A stretch of 64,000 bases of DNA from Pandoraea pneumonica (GCF_902459645.1 NZ_CABPSK010000001.1:1116001-1180000), one strand, 5' to 3'; counted from the first letter of the stretch, positions 10,022 to 18,781 are shown. Translations and numbers: made by a program. Notes: generated by a model not told the origin, from the letters alone.

Positions 10022-10918
10022 TTACACCGCCAGGCTGTAGCCTGTTGGTACGCATCCTACCGCGTCGGCACCAAAAGATAAATCCCGCAAATGCGCGCCA
10101 ACACTGGCTTCGCCCGGTGCTGCCCCCATTTCCGAGGCAAGGTCATCCATCTCCGGCATCCCCAGACGCAAGTCCGGATGATGGGTGAGGCACATATAAC
10201 CGAACAACGGATGACCGGCGGCTTGCCAGCGCGTACGTGCATTGGCCACATCGAGCGCCAACACCCGGTGACCGATGCCGCCCACGTGCGCCATCGGAAT
10301 CAAGGCCTGCGAAGGAAAAACGTCGACGAACATCAGCGCTTCGTACTGACGATGCAGCGGCGGACGCGCCGTGATCACCATCCAGTCGATACGCGACAGC
10401 AGGCAGTACTGATAGAACGCCTTGAAGAGCGCCGTCTTCACCGCCCGGCCAACCGGCCCTGCCACCACGCCCAACCGGGTGGCTTCCGCCAGCGCCGCGT
10501 CGCCCAGCCATTCAGGCAACGGTGCCGAGTCTTCCAAATGCAGTGCCTGATAGCGATTGGTCTGAATGCGCATGGTGCCGATGACGGCGCCGTCCAACCG
10601 GGCGCGCGCCACGAGCACGATGGATCCGGGCTCGCGATCGCTCGTTTCCGGTTCGCTCAACGTCGCGGCCAGGTCCGGCAAATGACGGCCATACGCCGCC
10701 TGACGCATTGCTACTGCGTCGCGCAAAGCCGTTTCGTCACTGGCGATGGTGACGATGAACGGCAGCGACTCCTCGCGCATACCGGTCAAGTCGGCGACGC
10801 TCGACGGCATAACACGGGTCTTTTGGTCTGCCACCGAACTGGCCGGCAGGCGGTGAACGGGCGAATCGTTGGCTTCGGTAATCGAGAGGACGTCGGAAGC
10901 TTGTGAAAGGTCAAACAT
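10022..10918 (-). CDS. FeeM/LuxI-like N-acyl amino acid synthase family acyltransferase
   Basis: 298 residues with a GNAT-type core at about 52-230 resembling N-acyl amino acid synthase FeeM and autoinducer synthases. It shows ALRDAVAMRQAAYGRHLPD (65-83) with the R-x-x-x-Y spacing of these enzymes, a beta-bulge strand VLVARARLDGAVIGTMRIQT (101-120) and LAEATRLGVVAG (143-154), a counterpart of the LuxI ExxRL element. Such enzymes join a fatty-acyl group from acyl-ACP to an amine or amino acid. Product and acceptor are unknown. Start is ATG 10918 with AAGGAG eight bases upstream. It is divergent from marR and precedes the GGDEF-EAL gene on the same strand. An ordinary GNAT acetyltransferase is the alternative. 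Confidence 0.7.
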   Translation of the reverse strand: MFDLSQASDVLSITEANDSPVHRLPASSVADQKTRVMPSSVADLTGMREESLPFIVTIASDETALRDAVAMRQAAYGRHLPDLAATLSEPETSDREPGSIVLVARARLDGAVIGTMRIQTNRYQALHLEDSAPLPEWLGDAALAEATRLGVVAGPVGRAVKTALFKAFYQYCLLSRIDWMVITARPPLHRQYEALMFVDVFPSQALIPMAHVGGIGHRVLALDVANARTRWQAAGHPLFGYMCLTHHPDLRLGMPEMDDLASEMGAAPGEASVGAHLRDLSFGADAVGCVPTGYSLAV

Positions 10919-11263
10919 GATTGACACTCCTTAGGGTCAAAAAAGGGCTAGGTGCCACGCTATGGCGCTCACGCCTAACGCATCGCACCATTCCTTTCTT
11001 GTTCCGCCGAAGCAATGTGTCAAGTGCTTATTTTCCTTACACTTTTTACGCCTTCGTTGGTTGACCGTAATACCCCGCAGTCGCCGCCCCGGGAACGCCC
11101 GTCGCGCCGAGCGAAACGCGCCCCGCACGCCCCTGCCACGGCCATCGCGCCGTCCACATGTCACCTATTTGCCACAGTTGCCGCTCGATGAGAGTCTCTG
11201 GCAAAATGATAAACGTGTTTATCAATTTATCTGCCGGTGGCGTGCTGCCGGTGTGAGCCTGCA
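10919..11263. other. Divergent promoter region between the FeeM-like gene and marR
   Basis: 345 bases without a gene. It must contain promoters in both directions. The marR side carries the palindromic operator at 11207-11224. The middle (about 11000-11060) is more AT-rich than its surroundings, as expected for promoters. Confidence 0.65.
11207..11224. promoter_or_regulatory. Candidate MarR operator
   Basis: TGATAAAC-GT-GTTTATCA is a perfect inverted repeat with 8-bp arms and a 2-base spacer. Its length and symmetry fit MarR-family dimer sites, and it ends 39 bases before the marR start. Autoregulation, with shared control of the pump downstream, is inferred from position. Confidence 0.6.
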
Positions 11264-11761
11264 ATGCCGAAAATCGATTGGTCGTCCCGCTTCGGAACGC
11301 TCGTGCACGACGTCGCACGGGTGCACTCGCGCCTGTTCGACCGGCGCGCCCGGGGCAATTTCGACCTCACCCGCGCGCAAAGCCGAGTGCTGGTCATGCT
11401 GCACCGGTATGGCGTACAGACACAGGCCGAACTGGCCGAACGCATGGAGTTGACCCCGATGGCACTCGTCCGACTGCTCGACCGGCTCAGAGAAAAGGAG
11501 TTGGTGCGGCGTGAGCGCGACCCCAACGACAAGCGCGCCCACTTGCTCTATCTGACCGAGGCATCGGAAGCCAAGATCGACACCATCGTCGCCTTCGCCA
11601 CCATGGTCGAGCGCGATGCCATGGCCGATCTCACGCCGGCCGAGCGCACCGAGCTCGCGCGCCTGCTAGGCAAAGTGCTGACGAATCTGACGCGCGCGGA
11701 GGCGGCCTGCCCGCCTTCCACACCGTCCGCGGCGAGACAGGCGGACGAAACGACGGAATAA
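11264..11761 (+). CDS. MarR-family transcriptional regulator
   Basis: 165 residues. Winged-helix core about 30-125: DLTRAQSRVLVMLHRYG, AELAERMELTPMALVRLLDR (recognition helices) and the wing RRERDPNDKRAHLLYLT, which contains the family's D-x-R. MarR proteins bind as dimers and usually repress efflux or detoxification genes until a small phenolic or hydrophobic ligand releases them. The next gene on the same strand encodes a DHA2 drug-efflux pump, as in emrR-emrAB arrangements. ATG 11264 is the start chosen because homology begins just after it; the SD is weak. Confidence 0.9.
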   Translation: MPKIDWSSRFGTLVHDVARVHSRLFDRRARGNFDLTRAQSRVLVMLHRYGVQTQAELAERMELTPMALVRLLDRLREKELVRRERDPNDKRAHLLYLTEASEAKIDTIVAFATMVERDAMADLTPAERTELARLLGKVLTNLTRAEAACPPSTPSAARQADETTE

Positions 11762-11811
11762 GGATTTTTTGAGGAGTTTCAGGAATTTCGAAGGAGCCGT
11801 GAAGGAGACCA

Positions 11812-11858
11812 CCCGCCGAAGGCCGACATTCGGCGGGCCAACGCACCGCACGCGGTGC
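11812..11858 (+). promoter_or_regulatory. Twin hairpins between marR and the efflux gene
   Basis: Two stems stand back to back in the 140-base gap. CCCGCCGAA at 11812-11820 pairs with TTCGGCGGG at 11829-11837. GCACCGC at 11843-11849 pairs with GCGGTGC at 11852-11858. No thymine run follows. They lie 44 bases upstream of the efflux GTG start, where they could tune expression or mRNA stability. Confidence 0.5.
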
Positions 11859-11901
11859 CAAAACAACAAAAGCGACAACGCATTCCACCCGAGGTAATAC
11901 C

Positions 11902-13440
11902 GTGTCTTCCCCGCAAAGCGCTGGCGACGCCAACAAGCATCGCGCGCTCGTCAGTATTTCCGTCATGCTCGCCACGGTGCTGCAAACGCTCGACAGCACC
12001 ATCGCCAACGTTGCCCTGCCCCATATGCAAGGCAGCCTGTCCGCCTCGCAGGACTCGATTACCTGGGTACTCACGTCCTACATCGTCGCCGCCGCCATTG
12101 CGACGCCGCTGACCGGCGCGCTCTGTGCGCGCTTCGGGCGCCGCCGCGTGTTCCTGTGGTCGGTGGCGGGCTTCACGATCGCTTCGGCGTTGTGCGGCAT
12201 GGCGCAGTCGCTCACTGAAATTGTGGCCGCGCGCCTGTTTCAGGGCATTTGCGGCGCGGCGCTCGTGCCGCTCTCGCAGGCGACCATGCTCGACATCAAT
12301 CCGCCGCACAAGCATGGCTCGGCCATGGCGGTGTTCGGCATGGGGGTGATGGTTGGGCCGATTCTCGGGCCGTCGCTCGGCGGCTGGCTCACCGACAGCT
12401 ATAACTGGCGCTGGGTGTTCTATATCAACCTGCCGATCGGGTTGATCGCGTTCCTCGGTATCGCCGCGTATCTCAAAGAACCGCCTGAGCAAAAAGCCGG
12501 GAAGTTCGATGCGATGGGCTTCGTCACGCTCGGGTTGGCGATCGGGCTATTGCAGTTGCTGCTCGATCGTGGGGAACAGCAAGACTGGTTGAGCTCGACG
12601 GAAATCTGGCTGGAGATGCTTGGCGCGATTATTTGCTTCGCATACTTCATCGTGCATACGTGGACGGCCGACGAGAATTCGTTCTTCAACCGCGCCTTGC
12701 TGCGCGACCGCAACTTCAACACGGGGGTGATCTACATCTTCGTGGTCGGCATCATTCTTTACGCGACGCGCGCCCTGCTCCCGCCGATGTTGCAAAGCCT
12801 GTTCGGCTATCCGGCGATTCTCACCGGGCTGGTGACGGCGCCGTCGGGCGCGGGCACGATGGCGGCGATGCTGATCGTCGGGCGGCTCGTCGGCCGGGTC
12901 GACGTCCGCTATCTGCTGGGCTTCGGTTTTGCGCTGACCGCTTATTCGCTGTATCTGATGGCCGGGTACACCACGACGCTGAGTCCGTCCGACATCGTCT
13001 GGCCGGGCGTCATTCAGGGCTTTGGGCTGGGATTCGTGTTCGTGCCGCTCACCACGGTGACGTTCGCCACGTTGCCCGGTGCCCTACGTGCCGACGGTGC
13101 GGCGATTTACAGTCTGTCGCGCAACATCGGCAGCAGTATCGGCATTTCGGTCGTGCAGACGCTGCTCACGCAGAACACACAGGTCAATCACGCGGTGCTC
13201 TCGGAGCACATCACGCCCTTCACGCAAGGGCTGGAAGCGTACGCGCAAACGTACGGCTCGGCGGCCATCGCCGCCATCAACGCCGAAGTCACCCGGCAGG
13301 CAGCGATGATCGCCTATCTGGATGACTTCAAGCTGATGATGATTCTGACGCTGCTCGTCATGCCGTTATTGCTGTTTATTCGCATGAAGAAAAAGCAGCC
13401 GGGCGAAGTCGAGGAAATGGTTCACGTGGCCGCCGACTGA
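11902..13440 (+). CDS. DHA2-family (EmrB-type) multidrug efflux MFS transporter
   Basis: 512-residue inner-membrane drug:H+ antiporter with about 14 TM helices. N-terminal TM1 carries LQTLDSTIANVALP (residues 28-41), the family's D1 motif. Motif A is GALCARFGRRRVFLWS and motif C is GPILGPSLGGWLTD. Start is GTG 11902 with GAGGT six bases before it; an ATG alternative would cut TM1. EmrB pumps usually work with an EmrA membrane-fusion partner and an outer-membrane channel, and neither gene is next to it. It probably responds to the MarR regulator just upstream. The gene ends at 13440 and abuts the convergent fasciclin gene with no spacer. Confidence 0.93.
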   Translation: MSSPQSAGDANKHRALVSISVMLATVLQTLDSTIANVALPHMQGSLSASQDSITWVLTSYIVAAAIATPLTGALCARFGRRRVFLWSVAGFTIASALCGMAQSLTEIVAARLFQGICGAALVPLSQATMLDINPPHKHGSAMAVFGMGVMVGPILGPSLGGWLTDSYNWRWVFYINLPIGLIAFLGIAAYLKEPPEQKAGKFDAMGFVTLGLAIGLLQLLLDRGEQQDWLSSTEIWLEMLGAIICFAYFIVHTWTADENSFFNRALLRDRNFNTGVIYIFVVGIILYATRALLPPMLQSLFGYPAILTGLVTAPSGAGTMAAMLIVGRLVGRVDVRYLLGFGFALTAYSLYLMAGYTTTLSPSDIVWPGVIQGFGLGFVFVPLTTVTFATLPGALRADGAAIYSLSRNIGSSIGISVVQTLLTQNTQVNHAVLSEHITPFTQGLEAYAQTYGSAAIAAINAEVTRQAAMIAYLDDFKLMMILTLLVMPLLLFIRMKKKQPGEVEEMVHVAAD

Positions 13441-14022
13441 TCAGGGCATGAGCACTTTGTCGACGACGTGAATCACGCCGTTGGACTGCATGACGTTGCC
13501 GATGGTGACATTGGCAACGCCACCCTTGTCGTCGGTCACCGTGAGATGGTTGCCCTTTTGCATCACAGTGAGCGAATCGCCTTCGACCGTCTTGAGCGTC
13601 GCGCGGCCACCGCCGTCGCTCACCGCTTTCATCAAATCTTGAGCGGTCAGCCGACCGGCCACGACGTGATACGTCAGCACTTTGTCGAGCGTGGGCTTGT
13701 TTTCCGGCTTAAGTAACGTATCGACCGTGCCTGCGGGCAGCGCCGCGAATGCCTCGTTGGTCGGCGCGAAGACCGTAAATGGGCCAGGGCCGGAGAGCGT
13801 GTCGACCAGCCCGCCCGCCTTGACTGCCGCGACTAACGTCGTGTGATCTTTCGAATTGACGGCATTCTCGATGATGTTCTTCGACGGGTACATCGCCGCA
13901 CCGCCTACCATGACGGTCTTGTCACCGTCCATCGCCGCCGATGCTGTCACGGCTTGACCGCCCATGACAACGGCGATCGCAAGCACAACACCGGTCAGCC
14001 CGGATACTTGAAAAGTCTTCAT
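13441..14022 (-). CDS. Secreted fasciclin (FAS1) domain protein
   Basis: 193 residues with a signal peptide (1 to about 30, ending VTASAA) and one FAS1 domain (about 47-193). Family blocks are visible: HTTLVAAVKAGGLVDTL, GPFTVFAPTNEAFAALPAG, LTYHVVAGRL and the C-terminal GVIHVVDKVLMP. Bacterial single-domain FAS1 proteins are periplasmic or surface adhesion-type proteins of uncertain ligand. The stop touches that of the convergent efflux gene (TGA then TCA), so transcripts must overlap or terminate inside one another. Confidence 0.9.
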   Translation of the reverse strand: MKTFQVSGLTGVVLAIAVVMGGQAVTASAAMDGDKTVMVGGAAMYPSKNIIENAVNSKDHTTLVAAVKAGGLVDTLSGPGPFTVFAPTNEAFAALPAGTVDTLLKPENKPTLDKVLTYHVVAGRLTAQDLMKAVSDGGGRATLKTVEGDSLTVMQKGNHLTVTDDKGGVANVTIGNVMQSNGVIHVVDKVLMP

Positions 14023-14120
14023 TCCTTCACCCGATTCGTGGCGCTTCGCACGTTGGAAGCACTAGGACATACGGGTGGGTGCAGATGCCGGATGCATGCC
14101 GCGAAAGAAATATCCGCCGC

Positions 14121-14498
14121 CTACGTTTTCTTCTTTGCCGATTTTCGTTTGCGCGGTTTTGGCTCGACGCCGATGCGCGCATCGCCTGCCAACACCAACG
14201 CCGTCAGCGTGTGAGCGGCGGTTTCAAAATCCGGGTCTGATTGCGGCACGTATAACCACTTCCCCAGCACGGGATGCGTGCGTAATGCGGGAATTTCCGC
14301 GATCAACGCGGCATGGCGATCTTGCGACGTGCAAACGAGTAAGCCACTCCACGGCGGCTCGCGATCCGCCGCAATCAGACACAACAAGCCGCCGACATAC
14401 GCCGCATCACTGCCGAACATTCGCTTGTGAATGAACGTCTCGTCGCGCTCAAAAGCATCGAAAATCCAAAGCAACGAATTACGCACGGACGATGGCAT
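14121..14498 (-). CDS. Conserved small protein with a TfoX-N-like pattern, Lys/Arg tail
   Basis: 125 residues. The segment KRMFGSDAAYVGGLLCLIA resembles the start of TfoX N-terminal domains (R-x-MFG-x-x-x-x-y-x-g). The middle (WSGLLVCTSQDRHAALIAEI, then HPVLGKWLYV) is not something I can assign. The tail VEPKPRKRKSAKKKT is strongly basic and could bind nucleic acid or membrane. AAGGAG lies 10 bases before ATG 14498. Function unknown. Confidence 0.75.
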   Translation of the reverse strand: MPSSVRNSLLWIFDAFERDETFIHKRMFGSDAAYVGGLLCLIAADREPPWSGLLVCTSQDRHAALIAEIPALRTHPVLGKWLYVPQSDPDFETAAHTLTALVLAGDARIGVEPKPRKRKSAKKKT

Positions 14499-14718
14499 AT
14501 ACGTTGAACTCCTTATTAATTTATTAAATATTCACATAAATTTATTAATAATACGAACGGTTTTCATTCATACAATATTTAGAATTTCTTAACGTAACAA
14601 CTCCTTACAATTCGTACTAACAAAACAACAAGAAATTTGTAATCGCCTGTTTTTCAATATATTTTCCAAACACTCGGATGTTCCCATGAATTAAAAAAAT
14701 ACTGCGGGAGTGCGGAAA
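14499..14718. promoter_or_regulatory. AT-rich leader upstream of the autotransporter gene
   Basis: About 200 bases are far richer in A and T than anywhere else in the window, with runs such as TTATTAATTTATTAAATATT and TTTATTAATAATACG. It separates the divergent small gene from the autotransporter. Such islands are typical targets of H-NS/MvaT-type silencers and of recently acquired surface genes. The AT content is seen directly; silencing is inferred. Confidence 0.6.
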
Positions 14719-17415
14719 ATGAAAACATCAATAAATGATTCCGAGAAATGTAACGCTGCGCATTGCCCCTTCCCTCGCAAGCCAGTGATATTGGCAATAT
14801 CGCTGCTTTGCCTGATCGGCAGTGCTAAAGCGGCGTGCGATAACGTCAACCCTGCTAGCGGCACAACGGTCACCTGCACCGGGACCGACGGCGTCGTGGC
14901 TGCGCAGACCGGCAGCACCAACGTGACGGTCAATGTGCAGCAAGGGGCCACGATCTCGTCAACGCGGACCACGCCCAACGTGGCGACCATTACCGTCGAC
15001 TCGTCGAGCACGATTTCCAATTCAGGCACCGTGAGCATCGTTGGCACGGCGGCCTCTGGACGCGGCGCGGCAATGCTGGGCAATCACGATTACAACACGC
15101 TGATAAACACCTCGACGGGCGTCATCACGGCGAACGGTGCGTCAGATGATGGCATGGCCATCAACGGCAATCACGGAACGATGACGAACAACGGCACCAT
15201 AACCGTCTCCGGCCCAAATGCGGACGGCATGACCGTGGCGTGGGGGCAAGCCTCGGGCCTCGGGCTGTATAGCACCGTAGTCAACACGGGCACTGTCACG
15301 GCCAACGGCAGCGGCAGTCGCGCGTTGAGCGTGGTGGGCGGACAAAGCACGGTGACGAATTCCGGCACGTTGCTCACGACCGGCGGCACCGCGTCGAATC
15401 GCTCGTTCACGGTGTTCATGCAAGGGAATAACAACAACTTCACCAACAGCGGCTACATCGAAGCCCGCGGCGTTAACAGCGACGCCGTCGTCTCGAACAC
15501 TGCGCTGGGGTTCACCTCTTCGATCGTGAATCAAGCGGGCGGCCAGATCATCAGCCAGCAAGGTTATGGCATTCGCACTGTGAACGGCACGATCTCGATC
15601 ACCAACGCGGGGTTGGTGCAGAGCAATGTCGGCACCGCCATTTACATGAACCCCGCCGCAAAATCGAACACGCTCACGCTGCAAACCGGGTCGCAAATCG
15701 TCGGCACGGCAGACGGCGGCGCGAGCGCGGTCAGCAAGCTGATTCTGCAAGGTACCGGCACGGCCAGCAACGCGTTCGTCAACTTCGGCACCTTGCTTGC
15801 CCAAGGCGACAACTGGACATGGAGCGGCAGCGGCAACTTCACCACCGCCCAACTTCAAAGCGGCACGTTCAACCTGACCAGCACACTGGGCGGCGCGACT
15901 ACCACGATTGCGTCGGGCGCGACGCTGACCGGCACCGGCACGCTCACCGGCAACGTGACTAATGCAGGCACGGTGCACCCGGGCGATGGCAGCGGCAACG
16001 GCACGCTCACCATCGTCGGCAACTATACGGGCAACGGCGGCACGCTCGCGATCGATACGGTGTTAGGCGACGACACGTCGAAAGTGGCCCCGCTCACGGT
16101 GAGCGGCGGTGTCATCGGCGGCAATACGTCGATCAATGTGAACAATATGGGCGGGCTCGGTGCGCTCACGACCGGCAACGGCATTCCGATGGTGAGTGCG
16201 GTGGGCGGCGCGACATCGTCGGCGTCGGCTTTTGCGCTGGGGGCGCCCGTCTCCGTGGGGGCATACACGTACATGCTCTACAAAGGCGGCACGACGGCAG
16301 ACAGTACGAATAGCTGGTATCTGCGCTCGACCGTGCCAGTGACCACGACCGTCACGACGACCGACCCCGTTTCGGGGGCCACGGTCACGGAAGTGCTTGC
16401 GCCGGTGGCGGCCAGTCCGGGCGCGCCAGCCGCGCTCCCGGCCGGCGATCCGCCCGCACCGATCTATCGCGTCGAAGTGCCGGTGTATTCGGTCATGCCG
16501 GATCTGGCCCGTACTGCCGGGTTTGCGCAACTCGCGACGTTTCACGAACGGCAGGGACAGCAGGGGCTGCTCGATGAGCGCGGATGGCTCACCGATGGCT
16601 GGGTACGCGTGTGGGGACAAACGGAACAGCTGCGCTCGAAAGGCGACGTGACACCACAGTTCGACGGCAACATCGGTGGCGTGCAACTCGGCCACGATAT
16701 TTTCGCGCGCCACTCGGACAGCGGCCATGGCGACCACGTCGGCATTCTGGGTGGATGGACGCGCGCCACTGGCGACGTGCAGGGGTTTGCGCTCGGCACG
16801 AACGATACGGCGGCGGGTTCGCTGTCGCTGGATATGTATAGCGCCGGGTTGTATTGGACTCACGTGATGCCGGGCGGCGCCTACACCGACGCCGTGGTGC
16901 TGGCATCGGCGCTGCAATACCAAACGCGGCCGATCAGCGGACTCAATCGCGACGTGAACGGCAAGGCCATTGCAGCCTCGCTGGAAACCGGCTGGCCGAT
17001 CCCGCTGACCGCTACGCTCTCGCTCGAACCACAGGCGCAGATCATCTGGCAGCATCAGTCGATCGATAATTTCAACGACAGCATTTCGAGTGTCGCGTTC
17101 GACAACACGAATGCGTGGCTCGCGCGTATCGGCGCACGGCTCGAAGGCAACTACGACGGCGCGCGCGGACTGCTGCGCCCTTACCTGCTGTTCAACCTCT
17201 TGCACACGTTCGGTAGCGACGGGCGAGTTGTCTTCGGCGGCACCACACCGATCGTGACGAATGCAAACAGCACGTCGGCACAATTCGGCATCGGTGTCGC
17301 CGGGCGCTTCAACAAATCGGCGAGCGTCTACGGCACGCTGGCCTACCTCACACAACTCGACAACACGCGGCAACAAAGCGTTTCTGCCACGCTGGGGCTG
17401 CGCTGGACTTGGTAA
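14719..17415 (+). CDS. Type V autotransporter (surface adhesin-like)
   Basis: 898 residues. Signal peptide 1-38, with an extended N-region and hydrophobic VILAISLLCLIG before AKA. The passenger (about 39-600) is Ser/Thr/Asn/Gly-rich with recurrent NSGT, TNSG and NNGTI turns, typical of a beta-helix. A Pro/Ala hinge follows (about 560-600), then the autotransporter beta-barrel (about 625-898) with GWVRVWGQTEQ, GGVQLGHDIF, SAGLYWTHV and an end in RWTW, the aromatic terminus BamA recognises. ATG 14719 is preferred over GTG 14710 because GGGAG lies eight bases before it. The AT-rich upstream region suggests silencing or acquisition. Adhesion or aggregation is a guess from the family. Confidence 0.9.
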   Translation: MKTSINDSEKCNAAHCPFPRKPVILAISLLCLIGSAKAACDNVNPASGTTVTCTGTDGVVAAQTGSTNVTVNVQQGATISSTRTTPNVATITVDSSSTISNSGTVSIVGTAASGRGAAMLGNHDYNTLINTSTGVITANGASDDGMAINGNHGTMTNNGTITVSGPNADGMTVAWGQASGLGLYSTVVNTGTVTANGSGSRALSVVGGQSTVTNSGTLLTTGGTASNRSFTVFMQGNNNNFTNSGYIEARGVNSDAVVSNTALGFTSSIVNQAGGQIISQQGYGIRTVNGTISITNAGLVQSNVGTAIYMNPAAKSNTLTLQTGSQIVGTADGGASAVSKLILQGTGTASNAFVNFGTLLAQGDNWTWSGSGNFTTAQLQSGTFNLTSTLGGATTTIASGATLTGTGTLTGNVTNAGTVHPGDGSGNGTLTIVGNYTGNGGTLAIDTVLGDDTSKVAPLTVSGGVIGGNTSINVNNMGGLGALTTGNGIPMVSAVGGATSSASAFALGAPVSVGAYTYMLYKGGTTADSTNSWYLRSTVPVTTTVTTTDPVSGATVTEVLAPVAASPGAPAALPAGDPPAPIYRVEVPVYSVMPDLARTAGFAQLATFHERQGQQGLLDERGWLTDGWVRVWGQTEQLRSKGDVTPQFDGNIGGVQLGHDIFARHSDSGHGDHVGILGGWTRATGDVQGFALGTNDTAAGSLSLDMYSAGLYWTHVMPGGAYTDAVVLASALQYQTRPISGLNRDVNGKAIAASLETGWPIPLTATLSLEPQAQIIWQHQSIDNFNDSISSVAFDNTNAWLARIGARLEGNYDGARGLLRPYLLFNLLHTFGSDGRVVFGGTTPIVTNANSTSAQFGIGVAGRFNKSASVYGTLAYLTQLDNTRQQSVSATLGLRWTW

Positions 17416-17468
17416 CCCGGAATCTCGGTTTGATCGCCGCCGCAGCGAGATATGCCGAAACTGGCGAC

Positions 17469-17735
17469 TTATTTAAAAACGCCTGCGCGGGCGTCCTGTT
17501 CGAACTGTATCGTCCAGGACGCTTCGCCGACTAGCGACCGGTAGTGCCGAATGCGGCGCATACCGCTCACGTAGACATCGTGAATGGCCTGCGCAAGATC
17601 GCCCTCGCCCGAATAGCTGGTTTCCACCGTCACGATTAAACGCTTCACGTTAATACCACTGGCGAGACATGCCGCGAGAAAACGTTCGCGTTGCTCGTCG
17701 GGAAGCGCTTCGATTCCCTGATTTTTGCGATCCAT
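17469..17735 (-). CDS. Small protein of unknown function (88 aa)
   Basis: Starts at ATG 17735, with GGGAG seven bases upstream. It reads MDRKNQGIEALPDEQRERF and goes on with LAACLASGINVKRLIVTVE. I recognise no domain; a soluble alpha/beta protein is likely. The codon use matches its neighbours, and the good ribosome binding site supports a real gene. Confidence 0.6.
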   Translation of the reverse strand: MDRKNQGIEALPDEQRERFLAACLASGINVKRLIVTVETSYSGEGDLAQAIHDVYVSGMRRIRHYRSLVGEASWTIQFEQDARAGVFK

Positions 17736-17921
17736 TCTGATCTCCCGGCGCGGTTGGGCATACGCTGCGCATTCAGCCGCATTAAGCCAGCTTGCCAACG
17801 CGCATCAAAACATTCTGACGCCGAACCCTGTCGCTTGTTAAGCAACGGGCCATAAAGATTTCGAGCAATGCGGCGTCATAGCGCGCATACTCGTTAAAAC
17901 GGCGGCATCAGGAGAAAAACC

Positions 17922-18113
17922 ATGCTTTCGCTCACTAAACAAGCCATTGCGGCCGCGCTCGCACTGATCGCGAAAGGCGACGAAGCACCGTCAGACGCGG
18001 TCATCGATGCGCTACTCGCCCGGGAACTGGTTCGCCGGGTCGGCCAACGCCTCGAAGTGACGCCGTACGGCAAATCTTACTGCCGATCGATGCACACCCC
18101 AGCATGGCACTGA
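17922..18113 (+). CDS. Small HTH-like protein, paralogue A
   Basis: 63 residues, preceded by CAGGAG ten bases before ATG. It reads as a short helical bundle with SDAVIDALLARELVRRVG and ends YGKSYCRSMHTPAWH. It is clearly paralogous to the protein at 18264-18458, which runs toward it: both begin with ML-S/T-L-x-KQAI and share AVI-x-ALLAREL, R-VG-x-RLE-T and SYCRS…PAW. The pattern resembles the last two helices and wing of a small winged helix, but no family is recognised. Function unknown. Confidence 0.7.
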   Translation: MLSLTKQAIAAALALIAKGDEAPSDAVIDALLARELVRRVGQRLEVTPYGKSYCRSMHTPAWH

Positions 18114-18233
18114 GCTTCTGAAATACGTTTAGCGGGCACGTATGCCCGCTAAGGTCAGTGCGAATGACCGCATAGGCTTTGCGTCCAGCGGCCCCCGCCG
18201 ATGCGCTCGAGGGGGCTCGAGTCTATCCGGCCT

Positions 18234-18269
18234 CGATTAACGCAATTAACGCGATTAGCGTGATTAGCG
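18234..18269. repeat. Four tandem 9-bp units
   Basis: CGATTAACG, CAATTAACG, CGATTAGCG and TGATTAGCG follow one another without gaps. The last unit overlaps the stop codon of paralogue B. The array lies between the two convergent paralogues. Role unknown. Confidence 0.7.
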
Positions 18270-18458
18270 CCAGGCCGGCGCACGCTCTGAGCGGCAATAC
18301 GAGCGCCCAAACTGGGTGAGCTCGAGCCGTTCGCCAACGCGGCAAATCAACTCCCGCGCCAGTAGCGCATTGATCACAGCTTCGGAAGGACGCGTCTGCC
18401 CGGTATCGGCAATGCGTTGAATGGCGGCCACGATGGCTTGCTTCGAAAGGGTCAGCAT
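18264..18458 (-). CDS. Small HTH-like protein, paralogue B
   Basis: 64 residues, starting at ATG 18458 behind TGAGGA. Segments SEAVINALLARELICRVG and FGRSYCRSERAPAWR mirror paralogue A at 17922-18113. The pair are convergent and separated by 150 bases. Conservation is strongest in the central helix and the C-terminal SYCRS…PAW, suggesting a shared structural or binding role. Function unknown. Confidence 0.7.
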   Translation of the reverse strand: MLTLSKQAIVAAIQRIADTGQTRPSEAVINALLARELICRVGERLELTQFGRSYCRSERAPAWR

Positions 18459-18568
18459 TCTTGAATCCTCAGCGGTCGGTCAATGACAATGATCGACGAT
18501 CACGGATGGTTCGTTGTGCTCGTGCGATTTAGTACTGGCCGCAATCGATCACGCAGGATCGTGCAGCC

Positions 18569-18781
18569 TTATTGAATATTCACGGCATTCAACACGCGCG
18601 CCTTCACCGGCACGGGCAGCCAGCGCGCCATGCGCGAGCGCTGCACGAGATCGCGCGCCGCGCCACGGTAGGCACGGTAGCGCAGCCTCATGACAAAAGT
18701 CATCGCGGCAACGGAAAAAAAGCGAGTACGGTCAGGGGGAAGATAGTCCGCATACAGAAACCAGCTCGGGTTCGGATGCAT
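18569..18781 (-). CDS. Small basic protein of unknown function (70 aa)
   Basis: ATG 18781 with GAGG five bases upstream, seven bases after the stop of the gene at 18789-19070, so the two are probably co-transcribed. It reads MHPNPSWFLYADYLPPDRTR and then a very Arg-rich helix (VMRLRYRAYRGAARDLVQRS). A longer frame starting at 18856 overlaps the upstream gene and is less likely. No family recognised. Confidence 0.5.
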   Translation of the reverse strand: MHPNPSWFLYADYLPPDRTRFFSVAAMTFVMRLRYRAYRGAARDLVQRSRMARWLPVPVKARVLNAVNIQ

